A DNA stretch of 64,000 nt from Paracrocinitomix mangrovi (GCF_019740355.2 NZ_CP091819.1:2294001-2358000); one strand, 5' to 3'. Shown: positions 17,864 to 28,696, counted from the first letter of the stretch. A program made the numbers and translations. The notes: a model not told the origin generated them from the letters alone.

Positions 17864-19972
17864 TTATTGTTTAATAACTTTAGTCGTTCTAACCTTTCCA
17901 TTTGCCGCAATATTTAAGAAATATACTCCAGCATTGAAATTAGATATATCATAATTTAATTTTCCCTGTCCGGCCATTAATTCACCATCATGAATCACAG
18001 CCACTTCTTGTCCTAACATGTTTGTTAAAGTGATACGATAAATTCCGGCATCATATACATCCATTGAAATGTTCAACATATCGGTTGCAGGATTAGGATA
18101 AACTGATAAGTTATCTGCAATTGATTCATCTAATCCTGTCATTGAAGCAGGGTATAAATTGATATCATCAATGTAAATATTATTACCTCCATCATTTTCA
18201 AACTCAAACTTGAATCTAAAATTTGATACAAAAAATGCCGAATTGATATTGGTTACATCAACTTGTACCCAATCTTCAACAGCTGGTGTATAAGGACTAG
18301 TCATGGTTTGGTCACTCAAAGAATTTCCATGAATGTTCTTTCTTAAGGTCCATGTTTCACCGCAATCATCTGATACATAAAATCTCAACCACTCATCATT
18401 AGTTGCAGATCTTTTACGATAGGCATATTTAAAATTAAACACGATAGCATCTGTTGAATCTACAGAAGATAAATCAATAGTTCCTGAAATCAAATTATCC
18501 TTAGATCCATTTGTTACTGCAAAGTTTGAAAGCTTAACACTCTTGTCACCACTTGAACCAACTCCTCCTGTTTGATGAGCCCAAGCCTGACCACCATCTT
18601 CGTTTTCAATAAACCAAGTAGCATTATCCGGAATTGAAGACGTACTTTCAAATCCTTCAGAATATGGTAAAGTAACACCAGGATTATCTAATACTAAAAC
18701 ATACTGAGTTTCGGTTGTAGAAACAGTTGTAGAACCATCAGTTGCCTCTAATGTCACGCTATAAACTCCAGGAGTATTATATGTAACCGTAACCGAAGAG
18801 TCAGTTGAAGTAGAAGGTGTTCCTCCATTAAAAGTCCAGTTAACACCACTTACGTTGAAGTATGACATATCACTGTAAGTAACTGTTGATCCGGCACAAA
18901 TAGTTGAAATAGTTGAACTGAATTCAGCTGCGCATAAAACATCAGGTTGATTCACTCCAGTGGCAGTAGCATTTGAAGGTGAAATCAAATCTTGTAAGAA
19001 TCCGATATTGCTAAAGTTTCCTTGTACAATATCTACTTGATCTAAAGAGAACATATACTGGCAAGGACTATAACTCATATAATTTTCAAACTGATCATAT
19101 GCGTCAAATCCATAAGCGTCATTTGTAGGAATTCCACTACAAGTATTTTGAGTGCTACCACAAGACCATTGCGCTTCTAATACGGGAGGTGTATCACAAC
19201 AGTAATCACCATTAGCACCACAATCCTGATTAGAACATCCATCTTGAAAAGTGTGAAACAATCCAAAACAATGTCCTAATTCATGTGTTAAAGTTCTATC
19301 ACCTGAAAGTGCAGTTCCCATAGTTCCCATAGCATCATTTCTGATTACTATTCCGTATGTATTTGCATTTCCAAAATATGGGAACTGTGCATAACCAAGG
19401 GTAATTCCACCACCGCTTGATTCAATAGTTTCAACAACCCAGATGTTTAAATACTTATCTCTTGGCCAAGCATTTAATCCTCCAGAACTGTAATACTTCA
19501 CATCATCCCCGGCATTATAGGCAGAAGCAGGAGAATATCTTCTTTCTACTCCATTAGTACAGTTACCATTTGGATCTATTCTCGCCAATTTAAATTCAAG
19601 TTGCATGTTTCCTGATTCAGGATAAAAGGGCGCTTGAGCAGTGTTTCTGATATTTGATGTATCAGCATTTAATTTTTGATAATCATCATTGATTTGATCA
19701 ATGGCAGATTGAATTTGTGCATACGAGATATTTGAGCTACCTCCGTCGTGAATAACGTGCACAACAACCGGAATAATTCCTATTGTACTTCTTTCTCCAG
19801 CATGGTTATGTCCACCTTCTCGGAATCTCTGAATCTGTTCATCTACTGATTGTTTTGATCCCGGATATTGCTGGTGCAACATTTCATTGTGCTCATCAAA
19901 TCCACATACTCTTTCCTGACCGAAAGATATGATGCTTGACAAAGCAAAAATTGATAATAAAATTTTCTTCAT
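17864..19972 (-). CDS. Secreted M43 (pappalysin-like) metalloprotease, T9SS substrate
   Basis: 702 residues. Signal peptide 1-18, propeptide, then a zinc metalloprotease domain with HELGHCFGLFH at 230-240 and a later met-turn-like NYMSYSPCQYMF, as in the M43 family. A PKD domain follows (about 345-425), then a carbohydrate-binding-like beta-sandwich (LPYSEGFES ... NNIYIDDINLYPAS). The last 80 residues (SVYPNPATD ... VRTTKVIKQ) are a type A sorting domain, so it should be exported by the type IX system. It lies 10 bp after a paralogue and both probably form one transcript. Confidence 0.9.
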   Translation of the reverse strand: MKKILLSIFALSSIISFGQERVCGFDEHNEMLHQQYPGSKQSVDEQIQRFREGGHNHAGERSTIGIIPVVVHVIHDGGSSNISYAQIQSAIDQINDDYQKLNADTSNIRNTAQAPFYPESGNMQLEFKLARIDPNGNCTNGVERRYSPASAYNAGDDVKYYSSGGLNAWPRDKYLNIWVVETIESSGGGITLGYAQFPYFGNANTYGIVIRNDAMGTMGTALSGDRTLTHELGHCFGLFHTFQDGCSNQDCGANGDYCCDTPPVLEAQWSCGSTQNTCSGIPTNDAYGFDAYDQFENYMSYSPCQYMFSLDQVDIVQGNFSNIGFLQDLISPSNATATGVNQPDVLCAAEFSSTISTICAGSTVTYSDMSYFNVSGVNWTFNGGTPSTSTDSSVTVTYNTPGVYSVTLEATDGSTTVSTTETQYVLVLDNPGVTLPYSEGFESTSSIPDNATWFIENEDGGQAWAHQTGGVGSSGDKSVKLSNFAVTNGSKDNLISGTIDLSSVDSTDAIVFNFKYAYRKRSATNDEWLRFYVSDDCGETWTLRKNIHGNSLSDQTMTSPYTPAVEDWVQVDVTNINSAFFVSNFRFKFEFENDGGNNIYIDDINLYPASMTGLDESIADNLSVYPNPATDMLNISMDVYDAGIYRITLTNMLGQEVAVIHDGELMAGQGKLNYDISNFNAGVYFLNIAANGKVRTTKVIKQ

Positions 19973-19982
19973 GGTTTTGGTT

Positions 19983-22139
19983 TTATTCCTTTATGAGCTT
20001 TATAGTATTTACACGTCCCTCACTTTCAACTCGCACGAGATAAACTCCTTGAGCTAGATGAGACATGTTATATTCAAATTTATTGATGCCATCTGCTATA
20101 GCACCATTGTGAATTAAATCAACTTGCTGACCTAATGTATTTTGCACTGTAATATTAAAGTCTACTCCAGCTTCACCTGCAACTTCTATTGTTGTATTGG
20201 CATTTGTTGGATTTGGATAAACTTTAAAATGTTGATTATTGTCTTTTTCAAACAATCCCGCTTGTGAGGCCGGATACAAATTGATATTATCAATATAAAT
20301 ATTGTTTCCCCCATCATTTTCAAATTGGAATTTGAATCTGAAATTGGAAGTGTAATAAGTTGAATTAATATTGAATATCTCAACAAAATACCAATCGCCT
20401 GGTCCTGATGGAACATAGCTTCCAGAGGCTGTAACGGTACTTAAACCATCACCATGTAGATTTTTTCTAAGTACCCATGTTTCTCCACAGTCACCCGAAA
20501 TATAAAATCTTAGCCACTCATCATCTGTTATACTCTTCTTTCTATAAGCATATTCAAAAGTAAGTATCATGTCTTCGTTTGCAGGCACACCACTTAAGTC
20601 TATCGATCCTGAAATTAACTCATCAACAGAGCCATCAGATTCTCCGAAGTTATTTAGTGCTGCACACTTTCCAAAACCATTGCTGCTCACACTGGTATTG
20701 TGATACCATCCATTTCCTCCAGCATAATCTTCTATTACCCAATTGTCATTATCCGGAATTCCTGAAATACCTTCAAATCCTTCATGATAAGGAATAGCTT
20801 CTCCCGGATCTGGCAATACAACAATATAATTATTGTATGTGTCTGAAATTGAGTTGGTACCATCAGAAACCTGAAGAGTTACGGCGTAAATACCAGGAGT
20901 ATCATAAGTAATTACAGGATCAATTGCAGTTGATGTAGCAGGTGATCCACCAGGAAAACTCCAGTTTCTTGAAGTTATATTATGAAACGACTCATCTGTA
21001 TATGAAACACTTTGTCCGGCACAAATGGTTGTAACATTTGAAGAAATACTTACCTCACAAGCTGTTCCGTTTGCAGTATATGTTCCGGTAGCAATTAAGT
21101 TAGCTGTTGTCCAAAGATTATTTCTATCAGCAGTACCATTATTTAAGCAAGTTTGCATTCTGGCAGCCTGTCCTTGAGTAAACATTGTTCTGCAACTACC
21201 GGCATAATCCATAATATTTTGAATGTTGTCTAATGAACCACATGATTCTCCATCATAATCACATACACCCAACCAACCAATTGTGTTTGGAGTATCTGAA
21301 ACACCATCATCTGACGTACAAGAAGTTGATTCACCTGCATTGTTATTTGGTCCCCAAGTATGACTTAAGTTTAACCAATGCCCTACTTCATGACTTAAAA
21401 TATGACGGTAAGAAAAATTACTTGTTCCTATTGTACCCATTACTGTGTGTCCAATATAAATGGAACCTGACATACTAAAAGGGTTGTACCAATTTGAAGG
21501 ATTGTTGGTATAAGCTGCTGAACCTGCAATACTCTTTACAACAAAAATGTTCATGTATGAATTTTGAGGCCAGTTTCCGTGCTCAGCTTGAACAGCATCC
21601 CTGATATCTTGATTGTCTCCGGTATCATGAGCTCCACCTCCGGGCATATAAGTTCTCGTAATTCCAAGGTGACAATTTCCGTTAGGATCTTTAGTCGCTA
21701 ATCTAAATTCAACATCTGTATTTCCAGTAATTCCAATAAAAGCAGAAACGGTATTGGACAAGTCATCATTCAACATCTGAAAATCTTCATTGATGCGATT
21801 CAAGGCGTCATAAACCTGATCATTACTGATGTTTTCTGATCCTCCCTCATGCACAATATGTACAACAACCGGAATTACGTAAGTAGATCTATCGTTAGCT
21901 GAATTGTTTTGTAAAAAATTGTGATAAGCTCTTTCAAATTGAACCTGGTCTTCTTCCCAGATTTGTCTTAGTGCCGGATTTTCTGTAAAAGCTTTTTCCT
22001 GTTCTACATTATTTCCACAAACTCCTTGTGTTCCTAACTCTTCTGAAACTTTTAGGTGATGCTCATGGTCATGATCTTGATCCTGAGCAAATGCCGCAAA
22101 GGACCATGCCGCCATAGCAAGCAAAGTAATTTTCTTCAT
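19983..22139 (-). CDS. Secreted M43 metalloprotease, paralogue, T9SS substrate
   Basis: 718 residues, same layout as its neighbour: signal peptide 1-18, a His/Asp-rich stretch just after it (QDQDHDHEHH), zinc motif HEVGHWLNLSH at 250-260, PKD domain, beta-sandwich ending NNIYIDNINLYPAS, and a type A sorting domain ending INTIKLIKE-like. The His-rich segment is absent from the partner and could hold metal before maturation. The tandem pair likely arose by duplication. The 200-bp leader contains a CAACC/GGTTG hairpin. Confidence 0.9.
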   Translation of the reverse strand: MKKITLLAMAAWSFAAFAQDQDHDHEHHLKVSEELGTQGVCGNNVEQEKAFTENPALRQIWEEDQVQFERAYHNFLQNNSANDRSTYVIPVVVHIVHEGGSENISNDQVYDALNRINEDFQMLNDDLSNTVSAFIGITGNTDVEFRLATKDPNGNCHLGITRTYMPGGGAHDTGDNQDIRDAVQAEHGNWPQNSYMNIFVVKSIAGSAAYTNNPSNWYNPFSMSGSIYIGHTVMGTIGTSNFSYRHILSHEVGHWLNLSHTWGPNNNAGESTSCTSDDGVSDTPNTIGWLGVCDYDGESCGSLDNIQNIMDYAGSCRTMFTQGQAARMQTCLNNGTADRNNLWTTANLIATGTYTANGTACEVSISSNVTTICAGQSVSYTDESFHNITSRNWSFPGGSPATSTAIDPVITYDTPGIYAVTLQVSDGTNSISDTYNNYIVVLPDPGEAIPYHEGFEGISGIPDNDNWVIEDYAGGNGWYHNTSVSSNGFGKCAALNNFGESDGSVDELISGSIDLSGVPANEDMILTFEYAYRKKSITDDEWLRFYISGDCGETWVLRKNLHGDGLSTVTASGSYVPSGPGDWYFVEIFNINSTYYTSNFRFKFQFENDGGNNIYIDNINLYPASQAGLFEKDNNQHFKVYPNPTNANTTIEVAGEAGVDFNITVQNTLGQQVDLIHNGAIADGINKFEYNMSHLAQGVYLVRVESEGRVNTIKLIKE

Positions 22140-22340
22140 TGGTATATTTTTTCATGCGCCCACTCCAGGGGTAATATATTAGAGTGACAAATCGCCGCAA
22201 CCTTACAGGTTGAGCTTTTTGAGGGCTCCTAAATTTACCACATTTATAGCGAAATGAGCAATACAATGTAGTGAAATGTAGCTACAGTTGATTCTGTGGG
22301 AATTATGAACGGCGTTAAAAATTTATCAATGGAGAAATCC

Positions 22341-23066
22341 TTAAAAATCGCGAACTGAGGTTACCACATTTGAAAATTGTTCCGGATTTTTTACCATCTG
22401 CATTAATTTTTGAACAACTTCCTCTGGAGATACCAATTCGCCGTTTTCTTTTAAAGACTTGAAATTTTCAAGCGACTTGAAGTCTGATTGAATTGAAGAC
22501 CTAATCTCTACCTGCATTTGTGTATCCACAACACCCGGTGCACAAGAATGAATGTGCCAATTGCTCATTCCTTTCCAATCCAACTCCTCTGCAACAGTTT
22601 CTGAAAACAAATCAATTGCCGCTTTAGAAGCACAATAGGATGCCCATGAAGAAATGGGCCTTTTACCGGCTCCCGAACTGATATTCAGGATATGAAAGGT
22701 TTTATTTTCGTTTTTAAAACGATTAATATAATTGTTTATCAATATTTGAGGAGCCAAAGTATTGACGTTCATCACCTGTTCAATTGAATCATTACTAATT
22801 GATCCTACAGGCTTAATCTCCCCTATTGATCCGGCATTATTAACCAATAAATTATTCTCAGCTAAACTGTTAAACACAAATGACTTTACTTTATTCAAAT
22901 TGTTCAAGTCTAGTTCAATAAACTCAAACTTTTCATGTACAAAATCATTTGATCTTGCCAGGCCATAAACAAAATAGCCTTCATTAATCAAGGCCTGAAC
23001 CAAAGCATTACCGATTCCCCTGGAGGAACCGGTAACGTATGCTATTTTATCCTGTTGGACAACCAT
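22341..23066 (-). CDS. Short-chain dehydrogenase/reductase
   Basis: 241 residues, standard classical SDR length. Cofactor motif TGSSRGIG at 12-19, NNAG at 76-79, catalytic Tyr154 and Lys158 in YCASK, with an upstream Ser in NISSGAG. It should act as an NAD(P)-dependent oxidoreductase in the cytoplasm. The substrate cannot be told from sequence. Its start overlaps the rhodanese gene by 20 bp. Confidence 0.88.
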   Translation of the reverse strand: MVVQQDKIAYVTGSSRGIGNALVQALINEGYFVYGLARSNDFVHEKFEFIELDLNNLNKVKSFVFNSLAENNLLVNNAGSIGEIKPVGSISNDSIEQVMNVNTLAPQILINNYINRFKNENKTFHILNISSGAGKRPISSWASYCASKAAIDLFSETVAEELDWKGMSNWHIHSCAPGVVDTQMQVEIRSSIQSDFKSLENFKSLKENGELVSPEEVVQKLMQMVKNPEQFSNVVTSVRDF

Positions 23067-23358
23067 TATCCATCCAACCTAAAATTCCACCTTGTAAATT
23101 GGTTACATTGTCAAATCCTTGCATTTTCAAAAACATACAAGCATTCATACTTCTTCCTCCTGAACGACATCCAACAATGATGTTCTTATCTTTAGGAAAT
23201 TCATTTATTCTCACTTGAATTTCACCAAGTGGAATGTTAACGTATTCAATTCCGTAACTTACTTCATCAACCTCATAAGGCTCACGAACATCAACGAAAA
23301 ACGAACCATTTTTGACAGCCTCAATGGCTTCTTGTGGGGTTATTTCTTCTACATTCAT
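23047..23358 (-). CDS. Rhodanese-like sulfurtransferase
   Basis: 103 residues, a single rhodanese domain. The active-site loop is CRSGGRS with Cys64, and the domain opens with ITPQEAIEAV and FVDVREPYEV. Single-domain rhodaneses carry sulfane sulfur as a persulfide. The position between a Cys/Met-metabolism PLP enzyme (5 bp away) and an SDR suggests handling of sulfur released by that enzyme (inference). Confidence 0.88.
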   Translation of the reverse strand: MNVEEITPQEAIEAVKNGSFFVDVREPYEVDEVSYGIEYVNIPLGEIQVRINEFPKDKNIIVGCRSGGRSMNACMFLKMQGFDNVTNLQGGILGWMDNGCPTG

Positions 23359-23363
23359 TTGTA

Positions 23364-24518
23364 TTAATTTAAAGCTTGTTTTAAATCATTTATTAAGTCT
23401 TCTGCGTCTTCCACTCCTACACTTAATCTTATAAGTGAATCCACTACACCAGATTTTTCTCTTTCTTCTTTAGGTATGGCTGCATGTGTCATTGTTGCCG
23501 GATGTCCAATCAATGATTCAACACCTCCTAAAGACTCTGCCAACGAAAACAACCTTACCTTTTTCACAATTTCAAGGGCATCTTCTAATTTATTTCCTTT
23601 CAAAGAAAACGAAATCATTCCACCAAAATCTGTCATTTGTTTCTTAGCAATTTCATGATTCGGATGATCTTCAAAACCCGGCCAATAGACATTCTCAATT
23701 TTATCCTGTGTTTTCAAAAAATGAGCAATAGCTTTTCCATTTTCACAATGTCTTTGCATTCTTAAATGCAGTGTTTTAATCCCTCTAAGCACCAAAAATG
23801 AATCCATGGGAGCCGTTACAGCACCTGAAGAATTTTGAATTCTATACATTTCATCTGCTAACTGCTTGTCATTACAAACCAGAGCGCCCATAACCACATC
23901 TGAATGCCCTCCTATGTATTTAGTAACAGAATGCATTACTATATCAGCTCCCAAATCAAGAGGCAACTGCAAATAGGGTGTAGCAAAAGTATTGTCAACT
24001 GCCAATAGCAAATTGTGCTTCTTTGCAATATCTGCGCAAACGGCTACATCAATAATATTCATCATTGGATTTGTTGGTGACTCTATCCAAATCAACTTTG
24101 TATTATCATTGATATAATGCTCAATGTTTTCAGCATTAGCCATATCTACAAAATGAAACTTGAGTCCATACTTTTCAAATATTGTTTTGAATAAGCGATA
24201 TGAACCTCCATACAAATCATTGGTAGATATAATTTCGTCACCCGGATTTAACATTTTTAGCACACAATCAATAGCCGCTAAACCACTGCCAAAACACGCT
24301 CCGTACTTTCCATTTTCCAATGCTGCAATACTCTTTTCCAAAGCATCCCTTGTTGGATTAGATGTTCTTGAATAGGCAAATCCCTTATGATTTCCAATTC
24401 CTTCCTGAACATAAGTACTGGTTTGATAAATGGGAGTCATGATCGCACCTGTAGCCGTATCCGGATGGACACCGGCATGAATAGCTTTAGTGCCAAATTT
24501 CATGTCTTTTTCTTCCAT
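23364..24518 (-). CDS. Cystathionine gamma-synthase/lyase family PLP enzyme
   Basis: 384 residues, typical for the Cys/Met metabolism PLP family. PLP lysine is Lys200 in HSVTKYIGGH, Asp175 in AVDNTF contacts the ring nitrogen, and SRTSNPTRDALE and GSGLAA are family signatures. It could be cystathionine gamma-synthase (metB), gamma-lyase or a methionine gamma-lyase; sequence alone does not separate these. It leads the operon with the rhodanese and SDR genes. Confidence 0.85.
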   Translation of the reverse strand: MEEKDMKFGTKAIHAGVHPDTATGAIMTPIYQTSTYVQEGIGNHKGFAYSRTSNPTRDALEKSIAALENGKYGACFGSGLAAIDCVLKMLNPGDEIISTNDLYGGSYRLFKTIFEKYGLKFHFVDMANAENIEHYINDNTKLIWIESPTNPMMNIIDVAVCADIAKKHNLLLAVDNTFATPYLQLPLDLGADIVMHSVTKYIGGHSDVVMGALVCNDKQLADEMYRIQNSSGAVTAPMDSFLVLRGIKTLHLRMQRHCENGKAIAHFLKTQDKIENVYWPGFEDHPNHEIAKKQMTDFGGMISFSLKGNKLEDALEIVKKVRLFSLAESLGGVESLIGHPATMTHAAIPKEEREKSGVVDSLIRLSVGVEDAEDLINDLKQALN

Positions 24519-24634
24519 GGTGAGAAATGATTTCTACCCACGAAATTAACCATTTTATCAAGACTTTATGTGACCTATGTCATATGGATTTGACTCATAT
24601 TGGTTACATTTAAAAAGATTGCACATTCACAAGC

Positions 24635-25189
24635 ATGAAAAATATTTTAGCATTATTCATTTTGGTTTCCTCTTTTGTAGGATTTGGACAAGACAGTTTA
24701 AAAACACATATTGAATCCAACCAACTGGATTCTTTACCTCCTAAAATGGAATTTCCTGTAATTTATGATTTTGGTAAAGCCACGGTTAACGAATCATCAG
24801 ACAGTATAATTGAAGAAATGGCTGAATTACTATTTGACAATCCTACTACCATAGTTGAAATAGGAAATCATATGGATAGCAGAGGAAGTGATCATTACAG
24901 TAGTAATTTGACCCAAAAAAGGGCAGAAAGTGTAATGAATGAATTGATAAAATTAGGCATTTCAAAAGATAGAATTGTTGCAAAAGGATATGGTGATAGT
25001 AAACCAACAACATACAACGGAATTGTACTAACTGAAGCGTACATAAATCAGTTTTATGAAAACGATAAACCAACTTATGAGATGCTACATCAAAAAAACA
25101 GAAGGACAGAAATTGTTGTTTTGAGCTATGAATACGTCCCAAACACTTCTAAAAAAACGCACGCAACTCCATTCCTCCTGAATGAATAG
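24635..25189 (+). CDS. OmpA-like peptidoglycan-binding protein
   Basis: 184 residues. Signal peptide ends GFGQ. Residues about 45-165 are an OmpA C-terminal domain: YDFGKATVNESSDSIIEEMAELL, then IGNHMDSRGSDHYSSNLTQKRAESVMNELIKLGI and RIVAKGYGDSKP. The Asp and Arg that hold diaminopimelate in this family are present (MDSRG, RRTEI). Its last 41 bp overlap the end of the convergent outer-membrane gene. Confidence 0.85.
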   Translation: MKNILALFILVSSFVGFGQDSLKTHIESNQLDSLPPKMEFPVIYDFGKATVNESSDSIIEEMAELLFDNPTTIVEIGNHMDSRGSDHYSSNLTQKRAESVMNELIKLGISKDRIVAKGYGDSKPTTYNGIVLTEAYINQFYENDKPTYEMLHQKNRRTEIVVLSYEYVPNTSKKTHATPFLLNE

Positions 25190-28100
25190 CTTTATTGCTT
25201 TCAGATTTTCGTCCTGTGTAATTGAAATTTAGTTGAAGATTCTTGGCCACTTTTCTTTGATAAGAAGCTCCCCATGTAAAGTTATTACCGGATTTTAAAG
25301 CCTCTAACATTTCAAATGCCAATGAAGAATTTTCATTTCCTGTGTATGATATTAAAATGTAATTGGCCCTCATATTCAAACTTCCCTTTGATTTTTGATT
25401 AAAGCGCATATCAAATCCAACATCTCTAATAATAGCCGTTTCTGCCAAATCTGAACTATTTCTTTTTTCAGAATATTTACCGTTGGCACTAATTCTGAAT
25501 GAAGAACTCGGTTGGTATGAAATTACCGGTTCAATAGTGTGATAATTGATGTAGTAATTTCTGTTAGAAGCATAGTCACTACTGTTCTTTTTTCTTCCAA
25601 TAATACCATTTACTCTGATGTTATAATATTTGCTGATGTTCCATCTTGCCCTAACCTCATGAAATGTGTGCAATCGGGTATCAAATCCATTAGATAAGAG
25701 GATTTTTGAACCATTTTCCTGATAGGTATAATTCATTCCAAAAACCGAATTGGTTTTATTGAAGTAGAAGGTGTTTCTGAAAGATGTATTAATGGAAACC
25801 AAACTGGTATCTACTATGTCATAAACAAAAGGATTAAAAGCTTGTAAATTGTCTTCATAAGATGTTTTACGAAAAACTTTGTACACCACCTGATCAGAAA
25901 AACGCGTCATTAACTTTTTAAAGCCTTTTTCTTTAGCCTTAATGATTCGGGAAGGACGAATAAAAATGGAGGTATTGAACTGATTGCTGTATGTTCTAAC
26001 ATATGTATTGGTAGGAATAAAAACCCTTATGTATTGACCCTGATCCTGGAAAGCGGCTATTTCAAACTCACCTAAATCCTTTACGCCATCATTATTGTAA
26101 TCTATCCATGTGTGTGTTCCTTGCCCCGTATTCACTTCCACAAAAATGAATTCTCTTTTAAGCTCTAGTCCTGATCCAATTTCATAAAAAGTAGTAGTAG
26201 TCAAAGCTCCTTTCCACAGTCTCATAACATGCTCCAACCTTCCAAGCACAGTATTTTCAGGTTTTGAATTGAACAAAGTAGTATCCAAAATGGCTAGTTT
26301 TCTGTAATTAGCGTTGACCTTTAAAATATTGTTGGTGTACTTTAAAAAATGTGCTTCTGCTCCAATATTTTGGGCTCTTGTAGCCTGTTCTAATCTCACT
26401 GAATCTGAAAACCAATCATATCTTTCTCTGTAATACAAAGAGAATTTGTTTTTACTTGAATCCAGCGTAGACACATATGCTTTCCAATCATAAAATCTGT
26501 AGGAAGTATTTTGCAAAGTTGGATCTCCATTGAGGAATTTTTCGTTTTGTTCATGAATATCTTCAAACCCAATTTTTAGCACTTTAATATCTTGCGAGAT
26601 ACTTGAATTGTGTCTTAAAAAAGATGTTTTTTCTATTCCGTCAGAAAGCAACCAACTCCCATCAATCTTGGCGTTAAATCCGTTTTTAACTATTACTGAT
26701 TTTATGTTATTTCTGATCCCACTGTAATCATCTCCCCACAAAAAATTCTCAAAATCATATCCAATTGAACCAAAATCTTTGATCACAAAGTTTAAACCGG
26801 CATTTGACAATATTTGATCGCCTGCATAAGGTTGATTTCTAACATTCCAATCTCTATCAAACTCAACACTTCTAAACCACTGGATAGGATTAAAGTGTCT
26901 GTGTTGATATTCAAAATTTGCCCTGGTTTGCAATCTTAATCTTTCCTCAGCACCAACTTTATGGGTTGAACCCCAATTCCATTTCACGGCAATTCCCTGA
27001 TTGTCTCCTGCATCCAAATCTGAAAAAGTATTGACATCATTATTGCTAATGGCCACTTCTATAGATGATTTCATGTGATCATTAAATCGATACTCTGTTC
27101 CGGCACTTACCATTTGTTTTTTCTGTGGAGGAATCAACAACTGAACAGCTTCATAATTTCCTTGTGGAACTCCGGCAACCGGCGCTACCCATCTGTACAC
27201 TTTTCCATTGGCTGTAAACTGTTCAAAAACATAGTTTCCATTTCCATCACCTACATATAAAAAGGTAGCTCCGTATATAGCAGAATCTGGGTTTACAGAA
27301 AACACTAATACCGAATCATAACCCATTGTGTCGATCAAAGCATAAAGCACTCTATTGTCATAAAAGCCGATACTGTCTATGCTATTGGCAAATGCGGTTG
27401 AAACATCATCTCCTGCCACAGATAAAATGGCCCTTTTCTCGGGTGTAAGTGTTTGTTGAATGGTTTGATTTTTGGCATCTTGTTCCGAGTAAATATTGAA
27501 CCAACTGTCAAATTTCTTTCCTTTAAATTCTGCATTGTAAGCGACTAAGGATCTGGCATAGTTTAAATCTGAATATTGAAACTCAACAATGATACGCTTG
27601 TCTTTTGTCACTAATTGATTGGCAGTAAAGGTAATTTCAGATGTATTGTAATCAATCACATAATCAAACTCCTGTCCTCTTTTCAATAATTGACCATCAA
27701 TAAACACTTTTTCTGTACCCGCCAACACCACAATAAATTGTTCGTTATCCGCTCCGGTTAACCTATACGGACCCTGATTTCCTTCAACTCCCTGAATGAT
27801 GTTTCTTGAAAATTTTCCTCTTGAAAAAGCACCGCTCAATTTATGCGTTACCTTGATTGGATCTTTCTCTGTTGCCCAATTATGGTAGCCTTCAATGGAA
27901 ACTCCCTGTGTTCGTTTGGTGTAATTGAGGAAATATCCTTTGGGTTTATACAACCAAAAGTCTCCTCCAATTACTGCGAAATCATCATTGTAGATCTTCA
28001 ATTTTACCTGATCAAATTCTTGCAACTTTTGCGTATTACCTTCAGGTTGAAATGGAATATTGTTGTCTGATATTGATCCTGTCATATATAAATTAGGCCC

Positions 28101-28601
28101 AATTTGACCATCCAACTGAAGGTTAAGGGTTGATTGAAACGACAAATTCTGTGCATTACCCACTGTTACTCCACGAGAAATACTTCCTTGTTTATTGAGT
28201 TTTGAAGATCCAAACAGATCAGTTGAATTATCCTGAGCGGTAACGGTGTGCTTAAAGGGCTCAACGTTTTGAAGCGTGTCAGATACAATTAAGTTGGGAT
28301 CTTTATGATTAAAATCACGGTTCAAGTTAATGGGCATGCGCTCATACTTCAACTCCATTTTACTCCCATTAATTCCGGGCTTTAAAACCAATTTGGCCGT
28401 AATAGGATCAATCCAGTAATTGGCTTTGTCTACTTTTTGACCATCTATGTACAAATAAACACTGCTAGAATAAACAGATACCGTGTCAAACTGAATAGTA
28501 TCAGTTGAAAAGTCAAACAATTTGCTTTGCTCATTTTGTCCGTAAACAGCTTGAGTAATTAAGCATAAAAATATGAGCGCTATGTATCTCCCCAACTTCA
28601 A
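25149..28601 (-). CDS. Large outer-membrane beta-barrel protein
   Basis: 1150 residues. Signal peptide 1-22 (VYGQ). Residues about 45-110 form a Pro/Tyr-rich beta domain (YLYIDGQKVDKANYWIDP). From about 140 on there are long runs of alternating strands with aromatic ends typical of a large barrel (SISRGVTVGNAQNLSFQSTLNLQLDGQIGPN style), ending in a strand with terminal FF. The family recurs in Flavobacteriia but no function is established that I know of. The short 3' overlap with the OmpA gene is unusual. Confidence 0.7.
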   Translation of the reverse strand: MKLGRYIALIFLCLITQAVYGQNEQSKLFDFSTDTIQFDTVSVYSSSVYLYIDGQKVDKANYWIDPITAKLVLKPGINGSKMELKYERMPINLNRDFNHKDPNLIVSDTLQNVEPFKHTVTAQDNSTDLFGSSKLNKQGSISRGVTVGNAQNLSFQSTLNLQLDGQIGPNLYMTGSISDNNIPFQPEGNTQKLQEFDQVKLKIYNDDFAVIGGDFWLYKPKGYFLNYTKRTQGVSIEGYHNWATEKDPIKVTHKLSGAFSRGKFSRNIIQGVEGNQGPYRLTGADNEQFIVVLAGTEKVFIDGQLLKRGQEFDYVIDYNTSEITFTANQLVTKDKRIIVEFQYSDLNYARSLVAYNAEFKGKKFDSWFNIYSEQDAKNQTIQQTLTPEKRAILSVAGDDVSTAFANSIDSIGFYDNRVLYALIDTMGYDSVLVFSVNPDSAIYGATFLYVGDGNGNYVFEQFTANGKVYRWVAPVAGVPQGNYEAVQLLIPPQKKQMVSAGTEYRFNDHMKSSIEVAISNNDVNTFSDLDAGDNQGIAVKWNWGSTHKVGAEERLRLQTRANFEYQHRHFNPIQWFRSVEFDRDWNVRNQPYAGDQILSNAGLNFVIKDFGSIGYDFENFLWGDDYSGIRNNIKSVIVKNGFNAKIDGSWLLSDGIEKTSFLRHNSSISQDIKVLKIGFEDIHEQNEKFLNGDPTLQNTSYRFYDWKAYVSTLDSSKNKFSLYYRERYDWFSDSVRLEQATRAQNIGAEAHFLKYTNNILKVNANYRKLAILDTTLFNSKPENTVLGRLEHVMRLWKGALTTTTFYEIGSGLELKREFIFVEVNTGQGTHTWIDYNNDGVKDLGEFEIAAFQDQGQYIRVFIPTNTYVRTYSNQFNTSIFIRPSRIIKAKEKGFKKLMTRFSDQVVYKVFRKTSYEDNLQAFNPFVYDIVDTSLVSINTSFRNTFYFNKTNSVFGMNYTYQENGSKILLSNGFDTRLHTFHEVRARWNISKYYNIRVNGIIGRKKNSSDYASNRNYYINYHTIEPVISYQPSSSFRISANGKYSEKRNSSDLAETAIIRDVGFDMRFNQKSKGSLNMRANYILISYTGNENSSLAFEMLEALKSGNNFTWGASYQRKVAKNLQLNFNYTGRKSESNKAIHSGGMELRAFF

Positions 28602-28696
28602 ATAGAAGGCTTTTAAGCATAAAGATATGCTGAATAGGGAGTATACGGAAAAAGAAGCATGAAATTGTCATGCTTCTACCTTCTAAAACTATCGGA

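Noticed and set aside
22140-22340. Leader of the M43 protease gene as a riboswitch
   Set aside because: One CAACC/GGTTG hairpin is present but no conserved aptamer core can be recognised.
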